DNA of 64,000 bases from Selaginella moellendorffii (taxonomy: Eukaryota > Streptophyta > Lycopodiopsida > Selaginellales > Selaginellaceae): positions 360,833 through 424,832 of the forward strand of contig NW_003314281.1 in assembly GCF_000143415.4 (NCBI RefSeq), read 5' to 3'. The notes under the pieces are model-generated. The model was not told the DNA's origin. It did not search any database and worked only from the letters and a program-made list of their open reading frames with translations. Shown here one piece after another: positions 45,731 to 61,061 of this stretch. The translations under genes were made by a program, and so were the position numbers. Numbering within the stretch: position 1 is the stretch's first letter; each line of letters opens with the position of its first letter.

Positions 45731-46008
45731 CCTATAAATAAACCAAAAAAAAAACAATTCAAGAGATGGTTTATAAAGGTTCAAATATAAAGGAAAAAAG
45801 CCCATGAACAAGAGTGTTTTTTCAATCAAATAAGGGTTTTTGGATATTTGAGGTTAAATAACCTTAGGTTTGAATAATATTAAGCTAGGTGACTTCCTAG
45901 GAAGTCTAAATTCAAGAGCTTACACGTGCGAATAAATATAGTGTTAATGTAATAAGCTGATATGTGAAGGATACCCTTGGGCATCTATAGTGGAACTAAA
46001 CATTTGGA

Positions 46009-46606
46009 GCACTTCCACCAAATGCAAGATGGTATGGCAAATCCCTAAGTCAGGATTAGGATGTAAAGAGGTTGTAAGTAAGATTTTTTTAAGTGGTCAA
46101 AGATATGGTTAAGTGACTAAAGTAAAATGGAAAAATTAGTCATTTACAAATACATCACTAACAAGTGTATTATTATGTCCAAGACTTAATATAATTTAAC
46201 ACTATAGACTAGTGGAGCACTTCCACCAAATGCAAAAATGGTATGGCAAATCCTTAAGTTGGGATAAGGATGTATAGAGTGTAAGCTCTTAAATTTGGAC
46301 TTCCAACCTAATACTATTCAAACCCAAGGACGTTTAACTTCAACTATCCCAAGACCCTTAACCGATTGGAAAAGGGGGTGCACTCTTATTCATGGGCCCT
46401 TTCCCTTTATATTTGAACCCCATGGACCGTCTCTCGAGTCGTTTTCTTTAGTTGCTTATATAGAGGTTGTGAGTAAAATTCTTTTAAATGGTCAAAGATA
46501 TAGTTAAGTGACTAAAGTAAAATGGAAAAATTAGTCACTTATAAATACATCACTAAAGAGTGCATTATTATATCTAAGACTTAATATAATCTAACACTAT
46601 AGACTA
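46009..46606 (+). repeat. Tandem duplication, second unit with an insertion
   Basis: Unit 1 at about 46,009-46,208 and unit 2 at about 46,209-46,606 share 'ggagcacttccaccaaatgc' and 'atggaaaaattagtca' in the same order. Unit 2 is longer because of a 181-base insertion at 46,280-46,460. Confidence 0.85.
46280..46460 (+). mobile_element. Small solo LTR or TRIM-like insertion (181 bases)
   Basis: Begins TGTAAGC and ends GCTTATA, so its ends are inverted repeats apart from one C to T change (expected GCTTACA). It is flanked by the five-base duplication TAGAG (46,275-46,279 and 46,461-46,465). The uninterrupted site is preserved in the neighbouring tandem unit at about 46,077. Confidence 0.8.
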
Positions 46607-46854
46607 AATGCAACCAAACAATATTTATAGATGGCAATATAGAAAATCAAGCAAGGCACAATACAATCAATGAGATCACATTTAATTGTAAATCATCTCT
46701 CAGAGGAGAAAAAATGATTTATTGATCACATATACTATATATAGCTAATAGAGTTGTTTACATAGTAATGCCCTTTTTAATGAAAAATAAGGAGAGAGGG
46801 GGGAGAAAGAGAGAGGTTATGTGATTAGTTTATAATAGTTACTCTATGATAAAA

Positions 46855-47345
46855 ACCATATAGACAAAGTATTGAAATCAGTTTATCTATATAATATAAA
46901 GTTTGGGCTTAAACCCAAGTTAAATGTAAAATAAAAAACAATACACTCATTAGAGAGCCAAACAATGTCTCAAATGGTTAACCATACTTTTATCTTACCC
47001 TTTATCTCTATTATACACCAAAATTGGTAAATGCCCTATTAAAAGCTAACTTTAGGTTCTTTGGGATAAGTTTGAAAGCTTATTAAATATGAAATAATTT
47101 TAGATTATGAATTTAGATTATTCAAGACTCTTTACATAAGCCTAACTAGTAGATATATACCCTTTACATAAATAAGTAATAAGACCAAAATGGAATTAAC
47201 ACATAAAAATGATAGTAAAGACATGTTAATCTATTAAGGGACTAATTCTCAATCCATAAAGGTTCTTGCCAAGCTAGTATAAGTTAAAGCAAAAGAGAAT
47301 TATTCTTAGATAAATAAACACTTAGGAATTTCTTCTTTATCCTCG
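46855..47345 (-). mobile_element. LTR-A fragment, minus strand
   Basis: Follows the order of 8,220-8,800 in strongly decayed form: 'gggcttaaacccaag', then 'ttgggataag', 'gaccaaaatggaatta' and 'aaggttcttgcc'. Inner and outer ends are not clear. Confidence 0.55.
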
Positions 47346-48805
47346 TAAAAAATAATTTGCACAAGTTTAAAATAAAAAAGAGAAAGCTTAATTTCTGGAT
47401 GTGATAAAGCACCAATACTATCCCATGATTTTTGTTCCATAACTACATGTAGAGGACACATAGATGGCTTCCATGACACCAAGACACTCATCGTGCTGTG
47501 CTTAACCCACATAAAGATAATTGACCTTCCGTAAAAATCAAGAACCTAGAAAAGCTAAATCTCTTCTAATTAAGGTAAAATAACTAACATTTTTCTTTTT
47601 ACTTGTATTGTTGAGACAGACAATATCCTTTATGCCCTAACTATGCAAATTTAGTTGTAATGGCTTTTCAAGCTCAATTGTGAGCTTCTCAACGATGTAG
47701 CAGTTCTAAAATGGGCATAAACATTGGAGTCCATATTGTGTCAAAGCCCTTACTATGCTCAGATCTTGATTGCCCTTGCTCATCATGTCATTCCCAAGCC
47801 AATCCTCTCCCTCAGTCCTAGCTCCTGCCACCCCCTTTTCTTGCCTCTGCTGTTGCCTCCCAAGAAGCTCCATCACCCATAAACTCATTCTTCCTGCCAC
47901 GGATTCACTTGTGTCCATGTCATTGTCTCACCTCACTTTGTTCTATGGGCTTATTATTGACTGCTACAGCTGTAGTGGTTCTCCCCTGGATAAATTAGAG
48001 ACGCTTCCATGCATTTCCCTTTTGCAGAGGGGGCCCAAAAATTATATACCACTTTACTGTGGTCCATCCTCGTGCCAAAACTAAGGTCCCAATTCATGCT
48101 GGACAAGAAGGGCACCATAGCCCAAAATGTCCCCAACACCTAGGGTGGATCACCAAGATCCCTATCACTAGCCTCCTTGGCCTCTTAGCCCCTGGCTAGA
48201 TGTGGGGTGGCTCCAACCTTTGGATGCACATCCCCAGCACCTGGGGTGGATCACCAAGAGCCCCCATCACTGGCCTCCTTGGCTCAAGTCATTCCTCAGC
48301 CCTTGGCTGAATGTACTTTTGGATGCCATACCCTGTGACCAAACCTCCTTAGGTCACATTGGCTGTCCTAGCCAGGAAAGTCCTTTTGGCGATGTGAGAG
48401 ATAGAAAAACAAAATTCAATTATACCAAAATTGAAAATAACAACAAAGAATTCATACAGACTCCAACTTGCCTAAGGTACCTCTCATCTCCACCATAAAA
48501 TGGGCATAAGCCCGAGCAAGGCTTATTGGAGTCCACACCATGTCGTCATGTTGTTCCCAAGCCAATCCTCTCCCTCAGCCACCCCCCTTTCTTGCCCCTA
48601 CTACTGCCTTCCAAGAAGTTCCATCGCCCACAAACCCATTCTTCCTGCCACATCAGATTCACCTGTGTACAACGAAGAACCCTAACGTAGGCCACATCAG
48701 ACGCGTTGACAAACACATATCTGAAGAATATTCGTGAGGGCCCCTTTCCCTTTTAGTTGGCACTAAAACCTAGCCCTAAAACCCTTCTAGCTAGCTCGTG
48801 AAAGA
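47346..48805. repeat. Locally duplicated non-coding sequence
   Basis: About 47,700-47,925 and 48,498-48,672 are direct repeats ('cccaagccaatcctctccc', 'cattcttcctgccac'). Within, about 48,130-48,185 and 48,235-48,290 form a further tandem pair ('ggggtggatcaccaaga'). No coding region is supported. The last ~80 bases should hold the promoter and leader of the ethanolamine kinase gene. Confidence 0.6.
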
Positions 48806-50485
48806 ATGAAGGCGCATTTTCCAGAGTGTGCGCTCTCTGTGGACTCGCTTCTTCCTTTCCAGGATATGGAGGCGCAGATCATGTAAGTCCTGAGCGAGCG
48901 CTTGATCGATCGATCGCCAGAAAGAAATTTCTTCGTTTGATCTTGTCTTGCCGCCCAGAAATGTGTGCCGGGCCTTGATCCCGGAGCTTCAAGACGCCGA
49001 TGATTCAGATTTTGACGTTTGCCGGATCAATGGAGGGATCACAAACATTAGTGAGTTGGAGAATTGCAAGTTCCATCTCTCTTTTTTTTTTTGCTTTTAT
49101 GCAACGGGCGTGTTCTTTCGTTTGCAGTGGCTAAAGTTTCCAAGAAGGATCAATCTGTTGTTGTCCGCGTGTTTGGTCCTGCCACCGAGGGTGTGATCGA
49201 TCGGGATCGAGAAATCCAGGTTAGCATTGGGAGTAATCTTTGAGTAATTCCTTGATCTCAACTTCTTTTTCTTCGCAGGCAACCTGTCATTTTTCGCGAG
49301 CTGGGTTTTGTCCAGAGCTCAAAGGCGTCTTTAAAAACGGGATCATTCAAACGTTTGTCACGGCAAGGACGCTCACACCTGAAGGTTTTTTTTCTTCGTA
49401 AAGCTACTCTTTATTCTTTTGTTCATTTGAATTAGTTTGCCTAAGCTGGCAGATTTTCTGGACGATGCAGTCGTTGCAAAAGTTGCAAAAGAACTTCGAC
49501 GCCTTCATCAGCAAGAAGTTCCGGGCGAGAAGGAACCCATGGTCTGGACCGAGATTAACAGATACTTTGAGCTCGGTATGGCAACTTCTTGGGTTTCTTT
49601 CATATTTTTTTCGGTTGTTTGTGTAACAATGCTAGTGCTGCTGCTCCAGCGTCTGCTGTTACCAAGTTTGAGAATCCAGAAAATCAAAGGAAACTGGAGG
49701 CGGTGTCATTTGACGAGCTAAGGCAAGAGATCAATACATTGAAGGTTTGCGTTCCCAAAGCGATAGTAGTCAAGCCTACATTGGTTGATCTTTGCAGGAA
49801 ATCGGCGCTCGCTTGAAGGGACCTGTCGTCTACGCACACAACGATTTGCTTCCCGGCAATGTCATGGTTGATGCGCAAGGTGATAAATGTGTTTGAAGTG
49901 GAGGTTTTCAATATTTTTATACAGGGAAGTACTATTTTATCGACTTCGAGTACAGTGGATATAACTATCGTGGATTTGACATTGGAACTCACTTCAACGA
50001 GTATGCCGGACTCGATTGCGACTTTTGCGCGTAATCCACAGGCATTTTGGATCTTATTTGCGTTCTTATCCAAGCAATGCTCTTGTTTTGCAGCTATCCA
50101 AGCAAAGACCGGCAGCTAAACTTCTTGAGGCACTATTTGCGACCAGATGATCCTGAGAAGGTATTTTCTTATGATCTCGTCAATGTGGAAACGCTCGTGA
50201 ATTAACAGGCGACACATGAAGAACTGGAAGAGCTGTTTGTTGAGGCAAATTTCTACGCGCTTCCCGCTCATATTACATGGTCGGCTTGGGCAATTGTCCA
50301 GGTAAAAAGCTTTGGATATTTTTTTTATAGCGCTTTGAAATAACCCTGGCTTGCAGGCAACATCTTCAGCAGCAATCGACTTTGACTACATGTCATACTT
50401 TTTCAAGCGGATGAAGATGTATAGAGAGCAAAAGGCGAAGTTTTTGCCGGTGGTGAGAGGCTTCCTCGCTGGTAAAAGCAAGTAG
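48806..50485 (+). CDS. Ethanolamine kinase, 11 exons
   Basis: First step of the CDP-ethanolamine (Kennedy) pathway: ethanolamine plus ATP to phosphoethanolamine. Exons 48806-48882, 48959-49050, 49128-49219, 49279-49397, 49436-49575, 49650-49744, 49798-49879, 49925-50030, 50094-50160, 50209-50301 and 50357-50485 join in frame to 363 residues, close to plant ethanolamine kinases (about 370). Visible family features are 'INGGITN' near the N-terminus, 'NGIIQTFVTARTL', the catalytic 'HNDLLPGN' (Asp221) and 'IDFEYSGYNYRGFDIGTHFNEYAG-type' metal-binding segment (Asp239). The conserved 'NYRGFDIG' favours ethanolamine over choline as substrate. Intron 4 (49,398-49,435) would be only 38 bases, with exon 4 ending in a T8 run; that boundary is the least certain. 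A broken inverted copy lies at 17,180-18,310. Confidence 0.9.
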
Positions 50486-51065
50486 CATATGGTTTGGATC
50501 TTGATCTCGTGCATGGGAACATAAGCTCTCGTTTTTAAGCTTGGCTGACAGCTACTTCTGGAATGAGTGGAAACTTATCCCTTCGTACACCTCTGTGCAA
50601 ATTGATCAGCACAAATTTAGAGACAACTCGGAAACATGCTGCGACATTATTCACCACGAACTCGTACGTCGATGGCTTTCAAGTTGACACCGCAACACAC
50701 ATTCTGCTGTGTTGTCCCACATGAAAGAATTGACCATCTTGACATTCTTGGACCAAAATCGAAGCATCACGATCAGGAAAGCTACAATCTCACCACTTCC
50801 ACCATCAAATGCCTCTTAGAATGAGAAATCAAAAGCACAGCACCCAAAAGGAACAGTAAAAGCAACGACAAATTCTCATAAACCGTATAGCTTTTGACCA
50901 ATGCGTTCTTGTCTAAATTCGTTTTGTTATTTACAATTTGGATTTTTACTCTCAATTATAGAATTTCAATCTTCAAAGTGAATGACAGGATCTTCATCCC
51001 ATCAAACCACATTTGTTGTTGGTTTGGTTGTGTTTCTCCTGGTAAACGAAAATGGCAGCGCTGGC
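50486..51065. other. Intergenic, with a copy of the Slo upstream segment
   Basis: About 50,600-50,790 is similar in inverted orientation to 18,565-18,780. The rest holds the 3' flanks of two converging genes; no further gene is seen. Confidence 0.6.
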
Positions 51066-52678
51066 TCACCTTTGCATGCACAGCGCTGCCTTCCAGGTGG
51101 ACAGGGGCGGCGTGGAGACGCACTGCCACGTGTAGAACATGTTCTTGACACGCTGGCCGATTACCTCGCACGCTGGCACCGCTGCCTCAATCTCGCGAAT
51201 CTCCTGCCGCGTCAGCTCCATTCCCACCGCCACCATGTTCTCCTCCAGGTGCCCAAACCTGGTGGTCCCAGGGATGGGGACCACGTCATCGCCCTGACTG
51301 TGCAGCCACGCCAGCGCCAGCTGGCCCGGCGCACACTTTATTCTCCGCGAGATGCTGTGGACTCGATCGAACAGCACCTTGTTTCGTGCCAAGTTCTCGG
51401 GAAAGAATCTGGGGATGGCAACCTGTTTGATCAAAGAGAAAGAATCACTCCACGGTTCTTCCACTCCAGGTACAGAGCTTGACTGCAAACAAACCTTGCG
51501 GAAATCGTTGGGGACGAGATCCTCCGTCACTGCTTTCCCCGAGAAGAATCCCCGCCCCAGCGGGCCATAAGCGACGATCCCGATCCCGAGCTCTCTGAAA
51601 GAGACAAAGTTTGTGAGTGAGAAAGAGAGAGAGAGAGATGAGTGAGACAATCGCCGACAGTATATCTATGGCGAGCAATGACACAGACGTGAGGTCTGTG
51701 TGCCATCGCCGTGTGTGTTTCTACGGTGAGATCAGAGAGTTCTTCAAGCCAAATACCTGCAAGTCGGGATGATCTCGTCCTCCACGTCTCGTACCCAAAG
51801 AGACCACTCGATCTGGACGGCAGTGATGGGATGGACTGCGTGCGCTCGCCGGATTGTCGATGCCGAAGCTTCTGAGAGGCCTATGTACTTCACCTTGCCT
51901 TCCTCTACGAGTTTTTTCATCTCTCCCACCTGAGAGGCAAGAATTCGACGTGAAGAAAATCATAGTAGACTATAGGAAGACCGAAGCAAATCATAGCTCA
52001 TAGACTATAGCAAGAAATATAAAGGTGAAAGTTCTACGAGGAACAAAGTTAAAACTAAGGACAAACGACCAAAGGACTGACAAACAAGGACGAAATGGAG
52101 AGAGCAAAGAAAGAAAAGGTTGTGAGAAAGAGAACTTACCGTGACCTCGATCGGGACGTTTGGATCCACCCGGTACTGGTAGTAGAGATCAATGTAGTCT
52201 ACATTGAGCCTCCGCAAGCTCGCCTCACAGGCAGCTCTCACATACTTTGGATCGCCGCGGATCGTCGCGGTCTTGCTCTTGTCCAGGCCAGCCACCGCGA
52301 ATTTCGTGGCGATCTGGACCCTGTCGCGGATCCCTCGGATTGCCTGGAAGAGAATCGATGAGTTCTTGGGGGAAACATGCGAGAGCGGGGTGTGTTCTTG
52401 GAAGGAAAACCTCGAAATTTCCAGAGGCATGCGAGAAATCTCACCTTGCCGACGAGGATTTCGTTGGCGAAGGGGCCGTAGCAGTCGGCGGTGTCGAGGA
52501 AGGTGATCCCCGACTCCACGGCACGGCGGATGAGCTCGATGGATCGCTCCTCGGGCGGGCTGGCGTGGTAAGCGCCGGACAAGCTCGCGCATCCCAGGCC
52601 CTGCTTGGACACCTCGAATCCCTGCGACCCCAGCTTCACTCTAGGGACATGGGGCAAGTTTAAATCCCAGCATCCCAT
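51066..52678 (-). CDS. Aldo-keto reductase, 5 exons, catalytic His replaced by Tyr
   Basis: NADPH-dependent aldo-keto reductase of the plant group containing perakine reductase and auxin-induced PCNT115-like proteins. Exons (minus strand) 52678-52445, 52343-52140, 51929-51757, 51594-51495 and 51422-51066 join to 355 residues. Visible: '[19 protein letters not shown]' start, catalytic Asp62 and Tyr67 ('FLDTADCYG'), Lys92 ('ATKF'), 'GLSEAS', '[13 protein letters not shown]', 'YGPLGRGFF', 'VPIPGTTR' for cofactor binding, and the C-terminal 'STPPL'. The fourth catalytic residue is normally His in 'YxHRxD'; here the codon is TAC, giving 'YQYRVD' with Tyr135. All splice sites are GT-AG and the frame is intact. 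The first residues before 'PRVKL' are longer than usual. Activity may be altered or lost; the other three catalytic residues are kept. Confidence 0.88.
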
Positions 52679-56527
<3,849 letters not shown>

Positions 56528-56647
56528 AAATCTAGCTACATTGGAAGAAATGTGACCTAGCTCTTGTGTAATGAGAGAGAACTTCCCAAGAACCCTAAAA
56601 CTAGGTCGAAGTATGTTTTTGTAACGCGCAAGGGCGCGATTTCTCGC

Positions 56648-57826
56648 ATGAAGCGGAGCGTGGCGCCGATCAGGGAATACGCGCGGCGGAAGCGGCGCCT
56701 AGGTATGATCCTGCTGCCTGATCGCTAGCTATCTTGAATCGAAAATGCTGCTTCTTGAGGAAATATTGCAAATCTGTGCTCGATCTTCTCGATTCGTTCC
56801 GAAATATTCGATTGTTATGCTTGATCCTATCGATTTCTTTCCTTGACCTTCTGTTCTCTACAGAGCTGGAAAGATCTCGCCACTTGTATGATATTTTCTA
56901 CTTCCTGTGACTTTATTCCTTGCAGGGAGCAATGGAAGCAACGGGAGTGACGAGCATCGCATCGCTGCTCTTCGTAAGTACTCTTTATTGTATGAAAGTT
57001 TTTCTACACGCGTGTCCGTTTTCAATGGATCTAAGATGATTTTCTTTCCAGGTAGGCTGTCGAGGGATTCGCAGGCGCTTTCAAGCAATTTAACAGTTCT
57101 GTGATTAATTAAAATGTTCAAATTAATCTGGTGATACTCGCAGGAAAACCACGAGAAGGATGGAAATCTCAGGTACGAGTTAAAATCTTGTCATCAATCT
57201 TTATAAATGTTTTCCTTGTAGAAAACTCTCCAAAACCGAGGTTGCTCTTTATTTTTCTTGGAGAGGTCTATGGACTATATAATACAGGCTCAAATGAGCG
57301 GCCATGACTTGGCACCAGGAAGTCCATCGCTAGAGGAATTTTCTCGTCTGGACGAGTTGACAGAAAGCTTGATTTCTGCCATTGCAGGAAGCTCAGGTGC
57401 CGCCACTAACGAAAACGACACGCACCTCGCTTCTGGTACGCAGTTTTCTTTCTTCAAAAGTGTATGATTTATTTTCTTCAGGTGAACTGGCGCAACTGTC
57501 GGAAGATTGTCGGAAGGCCTTTGCCTACACAGTTTTGTGCTTAGTGTAAGCATAGCTCAAGTTAAAATTTTGACTTATCTTGTAGGTGATGGACGATGAG
57601 GACGATGCTGCGACTTTGAAGTACGTGTCAAAACCTTGCTCGTAACTTACGTCCTTTACTATTCTCCCAACAGGGAACTTCCTAGGCACGAGATCGTTCA
57701 TCTGATACTGCGCACAGTGCAACAGGTCTTAACTGTTTTTATTTTGTAATTTGTATTCGTTTTAACTCTGGAGACTTTCTGTGTGTTTAGACGATAGCAT
57801 TGCTGAAGAGAAAAGTTTCTGGCTAG
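56648..57826 (+). CDS. Unrecognised small protein, 8 exons
   Basis: Exons 56648-56702, 56926-56973, 57144-57172, 57222-57435, 57482-57543, 57586-57620, 57674-57725 and 57791-57826 join in frame to 176 residues with GT-AG introns (42-223 bases). The N-terminus is strongly basic ('YARRKRRL'), which could be a nuclear localisation signal. The middle is Ser/Gly/Glu-rich. The C-terminal third looks helical ('EIVHLILRTVQQTIALLKRK'). I do not recognise the family. An alternative exon at 57,052-57,100 leads to an early stop and was not used. The consistent phases of the last five exons are the main evidence; the first two exons are less sure. It lies about 120 bases after alpha-tubulin, on the same strand. 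Confidence 0.5.
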
Positions 57827-58038
57827 AATAATAGATCAGAACAAGAAATGTACATAACACTCTATCGTCTAGATTTAAAGTATCGCGTGCAACTAAACAT
57901 AATAAGGTATGAATCCTGACTTTCTTATGGAACCTAATTTGCTTAGTATGTTGTACAGTCCCACGTTTTTCATCCTTCTACAAAAGTAGAGTTTTTATTA
58001 AAGAGTAAAGTGCCTGTGAACCCCGGAAGGAAGCTGAT

Positions 58039-59308
58039 ATGGATGTTCCAAGATTTCTGCTGTTGCTGGTAGCAGCCTTCTCATGTAAGGTAGCAGCGTG
58101 GGGCGATGTTGGACACATTGTTACCTGCCTGATCGCAGAGGTATGTTTTCAATGAGATATTCATCACCGTTTCTCTTATATGCACATTTCTCAGTCCTTT
58201 TTCAAGGCGCCGACTCAGAATGCAGTCACAGATTTGCTTTCCGCTACTGGCTTGAACTTCTCACAGAGCTGCACTTGGGCAGATCAAGTCAAACGCTCGT
58301 ATGCCTATCGTTGGAGCGCTCCCTTGCATTTTGCGGATACGCCCGACAACGTTTGTGGATACGACGATGAGAGTAAGGTACTAGAGTTAGACTGCGTAGG
58401 CTGACATGAAGGTTGGATGTTTCCAGGGGATTGTCACTTCCTGGGATTTAAAAACGTATGCTGCACTGCGGCTGTCTACAACTATACTTCGCAGCTTGAG
58501 AATCAACGTTTGCTCGCCTGTTAGTATCAAACTCTAAACTGCGTACTCTTTTGATTATGATTTGACAGATAATCGCACCGAGGCACTTATGTTCTTGTCC
58601 CATTACCTTGGAGATATTCATGAGGTTGTTTGTATTTCTGCTTGTTTTTAGTAAACTTCCTGATTTTCTGGACTGATTGCAGCCAATGCACATGGGATTC
58701 CTGGTGGCAATCGAGTCCGTGTTAGTTGGTACAATCGCTCAACCAATCTTCATCAGGTAAAAAATGGCTACATTTTGTTCGAGTCTGATTAGAATGCGCT
58801 TACAGGTGTGGGACGAAGATATTATTCACACGGCTATACAAAGGTACTATGGCGGCTCAATTGGGGTGATGGAACATAATATTAGAATGAGTATCACTGT
58901 AAGTCCTACTATTTATTTGCTTAGCTTCTCAGTCTCTAATTTTTTGTTCAGGCAGAAGAGGTTGCAAAATGGAAAAACTGCCGCGGTCGAAAGTTTGGCT
59001 GTCCACTGAGGCAAGTTCATACTTCCTTCAACTGAGAAAAATACCAATAATTTGAGTCTAGGTACGCTGAAGAAGGTGTCAAAATCGCTTGCGCTTGGGG
59101 TTACAAGGACGTGTCTCAAAACTTCACATTGGCTGGTTTGTGGTTACCCAATTGTTTTTCTCTATAAGATTCAGTTTGCTTTCTGGCAGATGAGTACTTT
59201 GAGACGCGCTGGCCGATTGTCAAAATGCTCCTCGCACGCGGAGGTGTTCGACTTGGTGGAATACTCAATGAGGTTTTCAACGAAGGGGCTGTTCGTAATT
59301 ATGAGTGA
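58039..59308 (+). pseudogene. S1/P1-type nuclease, copy 1, damaged
   Basis: Family: secreted zinc-dependent endonucleases of plants (BFN/ENDO) that degrade RNA and single-stranded DNA. Copy 1 has a signal peptide ending just before the mature N-terminal Trp ('AAWGDVGH'), which with His is a zinc ligand. Further ligands are in 'LHFADTPD', 'HYLGDIHEPMHMGF' and 'NLHQ-VWDEDII'. Nine exons can be traced to the stop at 59,306-59,308. Two lesions: exon 2 ends in the wrong phase for exon 3, because the donor at 58,378 lacks the extra bases used in copy 2; and exon 5 lacks ten bases after 'MGFL', which shifts the frame. The intron after exon 7 has a GC donor. The frame cannot be read through as it stands. 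Confidence 0.8.
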
Positions 59309-59578
59309 TCGATCTGATGGTCGGTGAAAGCTATGAGAACAATATTTCTGTGAGTATGGTCTTTTATCCCGACAAGGCTATTACCAACTTTTAATCTTTC
59401 TTAGAGAGTAAGCTTTGCGGTAGCAATGCACTGTTCATTTCTTACAACAATAACATGCTACACTCCAATGTGCCTGTCTTGTTGGTTAGCTGGATTCCAG
59501 TGACTGTTCATACGGAAAAGAGGAATATTTTTCATTGCGAGCTTCGTTCTGGTTATTTGCAACACTCGCTTCTCGATT

Positions 59579-60849
59579 ATGGTTACCTTAAGGAGCGTGG
59601 TGTTGCTGTTGGCAGCATTCTCAGCCGAAGTTGCCGGTTGGGGCGACATCGGCCACATTGTTACCTGCACTATCGCACAGGTATTTCAACTCTAATTTCT
59701 ATCACTGTGTTTATTTCTTCTTCTTTTTCTTCAGTCTCTTTTCAAGGCACCGACTCAGAGCGCAGTCACTAGCCGTGACTAGCCTCAACTTCTCGCACGC
59801 CTGCTTATGGCCAGATCAAGTTAAACGTTCGTATGCTTATAGCTGGAGCGCTCCTCTCCATTTTGCAGACACACCCGACAACGTTTGTGGATTTGCTGAT
59901 AAAAGCAAGGAAAGAATTACTTCAGGTTCATTATAAGCTCACTCTAATATGCGCAGGGGATTGTCACTACTTTGGAGCTAAAAACGTGTGCATAACTGCT
60001 GCTATCTACAACTACACTTCGCAGCTCGAGCATCAGCACAACGTCACCTGTTAGTGCTAACTTTTGCTATTGCATTTCCACCTCACCAGTGTGATCTCAC
60101 AGATAATCTCACAGAAGCACTTATGTTCTTAGCTCATTTCTTGGGGGACATTCATCAGGTTCGCTCTTTGTCCTTTTTCTTTGTCTGAAACAGTGAACTT
60201 CTTGCAGCCAATGCATTTGGGATTCCTTGGCGATCTCGGTGGCAACACTATACTTCTGACTTGGTACAACCGCTCCAGCAATCTTCATCGGGTAAGTATG
60301 AAGCTACATCCTACAGAAGGTGTGATGCCGAAGTTGAACTTTGTAGGTGTGGGACTCAGATATCATCAACAAGACTCTGGAAAGATTTTATGCGGGTTCC
60401 ATTGCAAGCATGGAACATGATATCAAGAAAAGCATCACTGTGAACAACTTAGTTGCCATTTCTTCCCAGGTTACTTATCCGTGTTTAGGCAGAGGAGGCT
60501 GCAAAGTGGGGACACTGTCCTGGTGAAGAGTTTACCTGTCCAGTAAGGTAAGTGAGTAATTTGGTCTAAACTGGCAGAACAATCAGCACTGTGTCATTAT
60601 CAGGTATGCGAAGGAGAGCATCAAATTTGCTTGTGCTTCGGGTTACAAGGATGCACCTCAAAACTCTACATTGGCTGGTTTGTTGCTTGCACTTTTTATC
60701 CTTTCGTAAGTGACAACTCTTGTTACACAGATGCGTATTTCGAGACGCGTTGGCCAATTGTGAAACTGTTGCTTGCACGAGCTGGTGTTCGTCTCGCTAA
60801 TACTCTCAATAAGGTGTTAGACAAACTCGTGAACATTGTCCATGAGTAA
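59579..60849 (+). pseudogene. S1/P1-type nuclease, copy 2, damaged
   Basis: Tandem duplicate of copy 1, same nine-exon layout; first exon of the same length (102 bases) with a signal peptide ending before 'GWGDIGH'. Exons 3 to 9 are intact: 'GDCHYFGAKNVC', 'HFLGDIHQPMHLGFLGD', 'NLHR-VWDSDII', ending 'VNIVHE' and TAA at 60,847-60,849. Exon 2 has a local change of eight bases near 59,768-59,785 that puts TAG in frame and shifts the reading frame. The rest of exon 2 ('CLWPDQVKRSYAYSWSAPLHFADTP') is well preserved. The lesion is different from those of copy 1. An unnoticed splice solution or a sequencing error is possible, as only one site is wrong. Confidence 0.75.
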
Positions 60850-61061
60850 GGAACTTATCTCTTGAATTAAAGGTTTCATTTTTACAGAGAAAGCATACTT
60901 AAAGAGACGAGTTTACTTAAGGCCGCGAAATGGCCACGTAGATATGGTCTTTCCAAAAATCCAATTGTGGATATGGCGGCGTGTGGAGTGAAGAATGAGG
61001 CTGTGGAGCTTTGGCGGCTTGTTCCAATCGTCGCCTTGGAGCTGGATTTGTAGCCCTCGCC

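Noticed and set aside
48806-50485. Choline kinase identity.
   Set aside because: The conserved 'NYRGFDIG' and overall match follow plant ethanolamine kinases; substrate preference is still only inferred.
57052-57100. An extra exon in the small gene after alpha-tubulin.
   Set aside because: Including it gives a stop codon at the next junction; skipping it keeps all following exons in phase.
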